DNA of 19,482 bases, taken from assembly GCA_023416575.1 (NCBI GenBank), contig JAEZHL010000197.1, forward strand, positions 1-19,482, written 5' to 3'. The notes under the pieces are model-generated. The model made no database searches and was not told where the DNA came from. It worked only from the letters and a program-made list of their open reading frames with translations. The DNA comes from Pseudomonadota bacterium (lineage in GTDB: Bacteria; Pseudomonadota; Alphaproteobacteria; Rhizobiales; Hyphomicrobiaceae). This document shows, one piece after another, positions 14,426 through 19,482 of this stretch (its first letter is position 1; each line of letters begins with the position of its first letter). The translations under genes were made by a program, and so were the position numbers.

Positions 14426-16231
14426 TCACTCCGCCGCCACTTTGATAGGGCCCATGCTGGCTCGGATTGCACTGCGCACGAAGGCAGCCGTCAGCGGCAT
14501 GCCGTCGAAATTGATCGTCGCGATCAGCTTCTCGCCATCGACGCCCGCCTCGAGCATCAGCAGCGAGCGCATCTGGGCATCGCGGTTCTGCTCGACCACG
14601 AACACGCGGTCATGCGCATCGCAGAATGCCTTGACCTCGGCAGAGAACGGAAATGCCTTGAGACGCATGGCGTTGACGCGAATGCCCTCTGCCTCGAGCT
14701 CATCGAGCGCCTCCAGCACCGCCGGCCGCGTCGAGCCGAAATAGATGACACCCAGCCTGCTGCGCGGGTCGCGCGTGAGCACCTCGGGCTTCGGTACGAT
14801 CGCGGCCGCCGTCTCGAACTTCCTGGCGATGCGGCGCATGTTCTCGGCATTGACGCGCCCGTCTTCCGTGTACCGGGCATACGCATCATGCGAGGTGCCG
14901 CGCGTGAAGAATGCGCCCTTGTCCGGATGCGTGCCGGGCAACGTGCGGTAGGGAATGCCGTCGCCGTCGGCATCGCGATAACGCCCCCAGTCCTTGGCCG
15001 CATCGAGACCAGCGGCATCGAGCACCTTACCGCGATCGTGAACGTGCGCGTCGTCCCAGGAAAACGGATCCGTCATCCAGTCGTTCATGCCGATGTCGAG
15101 ATCGCTCAGCACCATCACCGGCGTCTGCAACCGCTCAGCGAGGTCGAATGCCGTCGCACCGAGCGAGAAGCATTCGTTGGGATCGGCCGGGAACAGCAGC
15201 ACGTGCTTGGTGTCGCCATGCGAGGCGTAGGCGCAAGCCATGACGTCGGATTGCTGGGTCCGGGTCGGCATGCCGGTCGAGGGGCCACCGCGCTGGATGT
15301 TGAACAGCACCACCGGGACCTCGGCGAAGTATGCAAGGCCCAGGAACTCGCTCATCAGCGAGATGCCGGGACCGGAAGTCGCCGTGAATGCCCGTGCGCC
15401 GTTCCAGCCCGCACCGATGGCCATGCCGATGGCCGCCAGCTCGTCCTCCGCCTGAACGACGGCGCCCAACACCTTGCCGTCCTTGTCGGTGCGCAGGCGC
15501 TTGAGATAGCCCTCGAAGGCTTCCGCCACCGAGGTCGACGGCGTGATCGGATACCAGGCGCAAACCGTTGCGCCGGCGTAGATGGCGCTGAGGCCCGCCG
15601 CGCTGTTGCCGGTCACCATGATCTTGCCCTTCGCGCCCTCGGCCTTACGCAGCCTGATCGGGAGGGGGCAGCTGAAGTGCTCGAACGCATAGTCACGGCC
15701 GAGCGCGAGCGCCTCGAGGTTGGCGGCGACGAGCTTCTCCTTGCCGCGGAGTTGATCGGCCACGACGCCCTTGACCACGTCCATATCCATGTCGAGCAGC
15801 GCGCTTAGGGCGCCGACATAGACCATGTTCTTGAACAGTTGGCGCTGACGGGGGTCCGTCCACTTCTTCGCGCACATGGCGGCGATCGGAATGGGCAGCA
15901 CCTGGATATCATCCCGCGGCCAGTGGCGTGGCATGGTGGAGTCGTAAAGCAGCCAACCACCTGGCACGACCTCCGCCAGATCTTCCTTGTAGGTCTGCGG
16001 GTTCATGGCGACCATCAGGTCGATGCCGTCGCGGCGTGCCAGATACCCCTTTTCGCTGACGCGGACCTCGTACCAGGTCGGCAAGCCCTGGATGTTCGAC
16101 GGGAAAATGTTCTTTGGGCTGACCGGAATGCCCATGCGGAACACGGTCTTGGCGAACATCGTGTTGGCGCTCGCCGAGCCGGAGCCATTCACCGTTGCGA
16201 ACTTGCAGACGAAATCGTTCACCCCGCTCAT
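14426..16231 (-). CDS. korA: 2-oxoacid:ferredoxin/NAD(P) oxidoreductase, fused gamma-alpha subunit (KorA)
   Basis: A 601-residue subunit. Residues about 1-195 form the gamma domain (NGSGSASANTMFAKTVF from 15, PSNIQGLPTWYEVRVS near 44-59). The alpha part follows: GNSAAGLSAIYAGA at 208-221, YPITPSTS at 227-234 and TSGPGISLM at 285-293, then a tract ending GGPSTGMPTRTQQSD. The C-terminal Rossmann-like domain II has GVIYFGSTRPAVLEAL and VFVVEQNRDAQM. This is the usual fused KorA plan, carrying the substrate and CoA side of the enzyme. ATG 16231 has a GAGGT ribosome site about 7 bases upstream and follows the flavoprotein gene by 17 bases. No separate delta-ferredoxin gene is present, so the preceding flavoprotein with its ferredoxin-like end probably supplies the electron exit. 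Confidence 0.93.
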   Translation of the reverse strand: MSGVNDFVCKFATVNGSGSASANTMFAKTVFRMGIPVSPKNIFPSNIQGLPTWYEVRVSEKGYLARRDGIDLMVAMNPQTYKEDLAEVVPGGWLLYDSTMPRHWPRDDIQVLPIPIAAMCAKKWTDPRQRQLFKNMVYVGALSALLDMDMDVVKGVVADQLRGKEKLVAANLEALALGRDYAFEHFSCPLPIRLRKAEGAKGKIMVTGNSAAGLSAIYAGATVCAWYPITPSTSVAEAFEGYLKRLRTDKDGKVLGAVVQAEDELAAIGMAIGAGWNGARAFTATSGPGISLMSEFLGLAYFAEVPVVLFNIQRGGPSTGMPTRTQQSDVMACAYASHGDTKHVLLFPADPNECFSLGATAFDLAERLQTPVMVLSDLDIGMNDWMTDPFSWDDAHVHDRGKVLDAAGLDAAKDWGRYRDADGDGIPYRTLPGTHPDKGAFFTRGTSHDAYARYTEDGRVNAENMRRIARKFETAAAIVPKPEVLTRDPRSRLGVIYFGSTRPAVLEALDELEAEGIRVNAMRLKAFPFSAEVKAFCDAHDRVFVVEQNRDAQMRSLLMLEAGVDGEKLIATINFDGMPLTAAFVRSAIRASMGPIKVAAE

Positions 16232-16248
16232 GACACTGGACCTCGGGA

Positions 16249-18090
16249 TCAGCGAATGTAGGAGTTGTGGTGAACGAGGCAGGCGGAGGACGCCTGAGCC
16301 TCAACATACGTGTATCTTTGCATATCCCAGGCTCCCGTAGGGCAGCGTTCTGCGCAAAGCCCGCAATGCAGGCACATATCCTCGTCCTTGACCATCACAC
16401 GCCCGGTCTTGAGCGCGTCGGAGACGTAGAGATCCTGCGCGGTGTTGCGCGCCGGTACGCGCAGGAGCTCCCGGAGCTCCGGCTCGTCCGCGTTGTCGAT
16501 GAAGTTGATGCAATCGACCGGGCAGATGTCCATGCACGCGTCGCACTCGATGCACAGCGAGCGCGTGAACACCGTCTGGACGTCGCAATTCAGGCAGCGC
16601 TCGACTTCCTTCGCCGCGAGGCGGTCGTCGAAACCGAGCTCAACCTCGACCTTCAGATTGCGCAGCGACTTGGCCATGTCCGCGTGCGGCACGGCCACCC
16701 GGCGCTCAGGGGTGTAGTTGTTGGAGTACGACCACTCGTGGATGCCCATCTTCTGGCTGACGAGATTGGAGCCGGGAGCCGGCCGCTGCTGCAGCGTCTT
16801 GCCGTTGCAGAAGAGATCGATCGAGATCGCCGCCTGATGACCGTGGGCGACGGCCCAGATAATGTTCTCGGGCCCCCACGCCGCATCGCCACCGAAGAAC
16901 ACGCCCGGACGGGTCGACATCATCGTCGTGCGATCGACGACCGGCATCTGCCACTTGTCGAACTCGATGCCGATGTCGGCCTCGATCCAGGGGAAAGCAT
17001 TCTCCTGGCCGATCGCCATCAGCACGTCGTCGCACGGAATGACGACCTCCTCGCCGGTCGGGATCAGCTTGCGCCGGCCATCGACGTACTCGGCGCGCAT
17101 CTTCTCGAAGCGCACGCCGGCAAGGCGACCACCTTCGACGATGAACTCCTTCGGGTTGTGGTTATCGAGGATCGGGACACCCTCCCGCTCGGCATCCTCG
17201 ATCTCCCAGTCCGACGCCTTCATGTCCTTACGCGGCGAGCGCACCGTCACCGTCACGGCCTCGGCACCGAGCCGCAGCGCCGTCCGGCAACAATCCATCG
17301 CAGTGTTGCCGCCGCCGATGACCACCACGCGCCGGCCGATGCGGTGCACGTGCTCGAAGGCCACCGAGGTCAGGAAGTTGATGCCGATGTGGATGTTGGC
17401 AGCCGCCTCCTGGCGGCCGGGAATATCGAGGTCCTTGCCCTTCGGCGCCCCCGTGCCGACGAAGACTGCATCAAAGCCCTCGTCCAGCACCGCCTTGAGG
17501 CTCTTTACCTCGTAGCCGAACCGCGCCTCGACGCCGAACCCGACGATGCGGTTCACCTCTTCGTCCAGAACCTCGCCGGGCAGGCGGAAGGACGGGATAT
17601 TGCTCCGCATCAGGCCGCCGCCGCGCGGGTCCTTCTCGAACAGCACGCATTGATAGCCGAGCGGCATGAGGTCACGGGCAACGGTCAGCGACGCGGGCCC
17701 GGCACCGAGCAAAGCCACCCGCTTGCCGTTCTTTTCCTTCGGGATCTCGGGAAGAAACGCGGCGATATCGCCCTTGTAGTCGGCGGCGACGCGCTTCAGC
17801 CGGCAGATCGCGACCGGCTTCTCCTCGACCCGCCCGCGACGGCAGGCCGGCTCGCACGGCCGGTCACAGACCCGGCCCAGGATGCCCGGAAAGACATTCG
17901 ATTCCCAATTCAACATATAGGCCGCTGCGTAGCGGCCTTGAGCGATGAGCCTGATGTACTCCGGGACAGGGGTGTGACTGGGGCAAGCCCACTGACAGTC
18001 TACGACCTTGTGGAAGTACTTCGGATTCGAAATGTCCGTCGGAGCCATGCCCCGGCTCCGCGTGCGCACCGCGGCGTCACCTTGCGGCAT
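16249..18090 (-). CDS. GltD-like FAD/NAD(P) oxidoreductase fused to two [4Fe-4S] ferredoxin motifs, Kor electron-transfer subunit
   Basis: A 613-residue protein. The N-terminus has the GltD-type cysteine cluster region (Cys32, Cys36, Cys75, Cys79, Cys83). An FAD-binding GAGPAS lies at 129-134 and an NAD(P)-binding GGGNTAMDCC at 259-268, followed by GDAAWGPENIIWAVAHGHQA near 401-420. The C-terminal third adds Cys499 and Cys502 (RCLNCD) and two ferredoxin motifs: Cys513/516/519/523 with Cys527, and Cys573/576/579/583. Electrons released by KorAB can thus pass through the clusters and FAD to NAD(P)+, or in reverse. It resembles the flavoprotein partner of 2-oxoglutarate:NADP+ oxidoreductase in Azoarcus (BzdV-like); no benzoyl-CoA genes occur here. 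ATG 18090 has GGAGGA 10 bases upstream; ATG 18048 is an alternative. It is the first gene of the long minus-strand run. Confidence 0.88.
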   Translation of the reverse strand: MPQGDAAVRTRSRGMAPTDISNPKYFHKVVDCQWACPSHTPVPEYIRLIAQGRYAAAYMLNWESNVFPGILGRVCDRPCEPACRRGRVEEKPVAICRLKRVAADYKGDIAAFLPEIPKEKNGKRVALLGAGPASLTVARDLMPLGYQCVLFEKDPRGGGLMRSNIPSFRLPGEVLDEEVNRIVGFGVEARFGYEVKSLKAVLDEGFDAVFVGTGAPKGKDLDIPGRQEAAANIHIGINFLTSVAFEHVHRIGRRVVVIGGGNTAMDCCRTALRLGAEAVTVTVRSPRKDMKASDWEIEDAEREGVPILDNHNPKEFIVEGGRLAGVRFEKMRAEYVDGRRKLIPTGEEVVIPCDDVLMAIGQENAFPWIEADIGIEFDKWQMPVVDRTTMMSTRPGVFFGGDAAWGPENIIWAVAHGHQAAISIDLFCNGKTLQQRPAPGSNLVSQKMGIHEWSYSNNYTPERRVAVPHADMAKSLRNLKVEVELGFDDRLAAKEVERCLNCDVQTVFTRSLCIECDACMDICPVDCINFIDNADEPELRELLRVPARNTAQDLYVSDALKTGRVMVKDEDMCLHCGLCAERCPTGAWDMQRYTYVEAQASSACLVHHNSYIR

Positions 18091-18388
18091 AGGAAATCCA
18101 TCCTCCAGTCGTTCACGCCCCGAGCCATGCCCATAGGTACGGCCTCTCCTGATTGGGGCTAAACTTAGTTACCCAAGCATGTCCGTGGCAAGCTCTCGCG
18201 GGCGGAGATTGCACTGAACTTCCGTTTTTCTATTTTGCACTGCAGCATTCTCCCGCACCTGCACACAATGCGCGGCAGTGCGGAAATCAGTCTTGTCGTC
18301 TATCGCCTCATGGCAGGGATCCAGGAACGCGGGTGAAGGCACGTTCCGGGGCCAACTCGAGCGCGAACGCCACCATGAGTAAACGAGA
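18091..18388 (-). promoter_or_regulatory. Control region upstream of the kor operon
   Basis: About 300 non-coding bases precede the flavoprotein gene. On the minus strand TTGCCA (18191-18186) and TAAGTT (18167-18162), 18 bases apart, form a plausible weak sigma-70 promoter with an untranslated leader of about 65-70 bases. Immediately upstream, TTGCACTG occurs twice in direct orientation on the plus strand (18209-18216 and 18235-18242, 26 bases apart). The second copy lies within the palindrome TGCACTGCA. A third GCACTG appears inverted at 18276-18281. The placement just above the -35 box suits an activator. All functional claims are inference. Confidence 0.35.
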
Positions 18389-18411
18389 TGCCTCGGCTTT
18401 TCGCCGAGGCA
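18389..18411 (-). terminator. Strong hairpin downstream of the RraA-family gene
   Basis: TGCCTCGGC at 18389-18397 pairs perfectly with GCCGAGGCA at 18403-18411, a 9-base-pair GC-rich stem with a 5-base loop. It lies 54 bases past the stop of the RraA-like gene on the minus strand. The bases that follow on that transcript read TCTCGTTTA, with only a short T-run. It is the likely end of the hydroxyacid-dehydrogenase/RraA transcript, separating it from the kor operon. Confidence 0.6.
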
Positions 18412-18465
18412 ATTGCTTCACCTATCCCGTCAGTGGAAGGTACACTCATGACGGGTGGACGCCCG

Positions 18466-19122
18466 CTAAAGTATCCCGTGGCGGGCGAAGACGTCGGCAA
18501 GCTTGTCACCGGCCCTGAGCTCGGCCAGGGTGCTGCGCTCGCCCTTCACTTTCTCGAACGCGAGCCTCAGAACCTCTGACTCCACCCGGCTCGGGATGAC
18601 GACCACGCCGTCTGCATCGCCGAACACGAGGTCACCCGGCTCGACGCGCACGCCCGCGCATTCGATGGGCACGTCGATCGCCATGATGCGCCCGCGCCCC
18701 TTGCTATCCAGTGGGGCGATGCCGCCGTGGAACACTGGGAAGCCCATCGCCCGGATCGCCTTCACGTCGCGCGTGCAACCGTCCATCAGCGCTCCCGAGG
18801 CACCGCGGACCTGCGCGGCCGTGGACAGCAGCTCGCCCCAGGGCGCCACCCGGGCCGGATTCGAGCAGGCGAACACCGGGATCTGGCCCGCCTCCAGGCT
18901 ATCCACCAGCTGGATCTCCAAGTCGTACGGATTGCTGCCGGCCTCGTGATGGTAAACCTCCATGAACGCCGCCGTGCGCGCGCGTCCCACCATCACAAGC
19001 GAGTCATCGAGCGGCCTGATCCGCGAAGGCAACGCCTGGTTCATGACACCCACCGCGTCCAGGCAATCGGACAGCACGGACGTGAACAGATTTTCCCGAA
19101 CCTCTGTCAGTAGTCCCACCAT
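18466..19122 (-). CDS. RraA-family protein (4-hydroxy-4-methyl-2-oxoglutarate aldolase-like)
   Basis: Starting at ATG 19122 gives 218 residues; GAGAGGAAAC lies just upstream, while the ATG at 19152 has no ribosome site. The fold family contains RNase E inhibitor RraA, HMG/CHA aldolases and oxaloacetate decarboxylases. Here WGELLSTAAQVRG at 95-107 and MDGCTRDVKAI at 113-123 supply the Gly/Glu and D-G-x-x-R-D residues that bind Mg2+ and the pyruvyl group in the aldolases. GDADGVVVIP at 168-177 is another family hallmark. The kept metal and Arg-Asp motif favours an enzyme over the RNase E regulator. It follows a D-2-hydroxyacid dehydrogenase gene by 45 bases, a pairing common in organic- and sugar-acid catabolism. 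The likely reaction is cleavage or decarboxylation of a hydroxy-oxo acid giving pyruvate; the exact substrate is unknown. Confidence 0.85.
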   Translation of the reverse strand: MVGLLTEVRENLFTSVLSDCLDAVGVMNQALPSRIRPLDDSLVMVGRARTAAFMEVYHHEAGSNPYDLEIQLVDSLEAGQIPVFACSNPARVAPWGELLSTAAQVRGASGALMDGCTRDVKAIRAMGFPVFHGGIAPLDSKGRGRIMAIDVPIECAGVRVEPGDLVFGDADGVVVIPSRVESEVLRLAFEKVKGERSTLAELRAGDKLADVFARHGIL

Positions 19123-19167
19123 TTTCTCGTTTCCTCTCCCGTTTGCGCCCATTGTCAGGGCACTTAT

Positions 19168-19482
19168 TCATTCCGTCCAGGCGTCCGGATTCACGAGATG
19201 CTTCGGCCGCCTTCCGTTCGAAGCGTCCACGATCGACGTGAGCGCCGTCGTCGCAATGTCCCCGAAGCACTCGTCCGTCCAGCACAGCGCATGCGGCGTG
19301 ATGATCGTGTTCTTCAATCCGAGGAGCGGGCTATCCGCCGGGATCGGCTCGACCTCCGTCACGTCGAGGCCCGCCCCTGCGATCCTGCTCGTGCTCAACG
19401 CCTCGATCAGCGCCGCCTCGTCGTGGATCGGGCCGCGGCCGACGTTCACGAAGTAGGCCGTCGGCTTCATGAGGCGGAGGGC
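19168..19482 (-). CDS. D-isomer-specific 2-hydroxyacid dehydrogenase, C-terminal part, cut by window edge
   Basis: The frame is open to the right edge, so only about the last 104 residues are present; the internal Met at 19470 is not the start. Visible features are the end of the NAD-binding domain (VNVGRGPIHDEAALIEAL) with the catalytic Arg in the GRG motif, the catalytic Glu in LDVTEVEP, and the catalytic His in ITPHALCWTDE. All three residues of the family's Arg-Glu-His set are therefore present. The usual TPHxAGxT region reads TPHALCWTDE, an uncommon variant. Family members interconvert 2-oxo and D-2-hydroxy acids (glyoxylate, hydroxypyruvate, phosphoglycerate and others) using NAD(P). 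It leads the unit that includes the RraA-like gene 45 bases downstream. Substrate cannot be inferred without the N-terminal half. Confidence 0.88.
   Translation of the reverse strand, partial: ALRLMKPTAYFVNVGRGPIHDEAALIEALSTSRIAGAGLDVTEVEPIPADSPLLGLKNTIITPHALCWTDECFGDIATTALTSIVDASNGRRPKHLVNPDAWTE

Noticed and set aside
13361..18090. Pyruvate:ferredoxin oxidoreductase (single-chain NifJ) or indolepyruvate oxidoreductase
   Set aside because: Subunit plan (gamma-alpha fusion plus a separate beta with four cluster cysteines) fits KorAB, not NifJ or IorAB.
16249..18090. Glutamate synthase small subunit (GltD)
   Set aside because: The protein is about 130 residues longer, has two extra ferredoxin motifs and sits with korAB, not with gltB.
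18003..18134. Short minus-strand frame starting at ATG 18134, preceded by GGAGAGG, as a leader peptide for the kor operon
   Set aside because: About 44 codons overlapping the flavoprotein gene out of frame, Arg-rich with no recognisable feature; probably chance.
14042..18162. Very long plus-strand open frames opposite korA/korB and the flavoprotein gene (14042-15808 and 16267-18162)
   Set aside because: Products are Arg/His/Asp-rich with no domain and lie exactly antisense to clear enzyme genes; they are typical shadows in GC-rich DNA.

Overview
This 19.5 kb window is GC-rich, densely coding chromosomal DNA. Gene content (TAXI-type TRAP transporter, IlvD/Edd aldonate dehydratase, UxaA, SAF-domain oxidoreductase, KorAB-type 2-oxoacid oxidoreductase) suggests a metabolically versatile proteobacterium, most likely an alphaproteobacterium of the Hyphomicrobiales type. 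That placement is inference from gene families; no rRNA or phylogenetic marker is present. No tRNA, rRNA, CRISPR array, intact insertion sequence or phage gene was found.

Layout. (1) Positions 1-2058: a divergent pair. The 5' part of a UxaA-type altronate dehydratase runs off the left edge on the minus strand. A homoserine-dehydrogenase-like, SAF-domain NAD(P) oxidoreductase lies on the plus strand. Two tandem hairpins follow the latter. (2) 2059-2512: a 454-base stretch without a convincing gene. (3) 2513-7497: a tightly packed plus-strand operon whose three products match the E. coli YhiI-RbbA-YhhJ set in order, length and sequence: a HlyD-type membrane fusion protein, a two-ATPase-plus-permease fusion, and a second ABC-2 permease. 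(4) 7534-18090: a long minus-strand array, read right to left. It begins with a 2-oxoacid:NAD(P) oxidoreductase made of three proteins: a GltD-like flavoprotein fused to two ferredoxin-type clusters, a gamma-alpha fused KorA, and KorB. After a hairpin come a DHDPS-family aldolase/dehydratase, a TAXI-type TRAP binding protein, its fused 4TM/12TM permease and an IlvD/Edd sugar-acid dehydratase. (5) 18466-19482: another minus-strand unit with a partial D-2-hydroxyacid dehydrogenase and an RraA-family aldolase-like protein, ended by a strong hairpin.

How it may work together (inference). The TRAP system imports an organic or sugar acid. The IlvD/Edd enzyme dehydrates an aldonate to a 2-keto-3-deoxy acid. 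The DHDPS-family enzyme cleaves or dehydrates that product. The Kor complex then oxidatively decarboxylates the resulting 2-oxoacid to an acyl-CoA, passing electrons through its Fe-S/FAD subunit to NAD(P). UxaA, the SAF oxidoreductase, the RraA-like protein and the hydroxyacid dehydrogenase fit the same sugar-acid theme but may belong to neighbouring pathways. The most unusual element is the pairing of the Kor-NAD(P) complex with a sugar-acid uptake and dehydratase/aldolase operon. The RbbA-type operon is a self-contained cassette unrelated to the catabolic genes around it.
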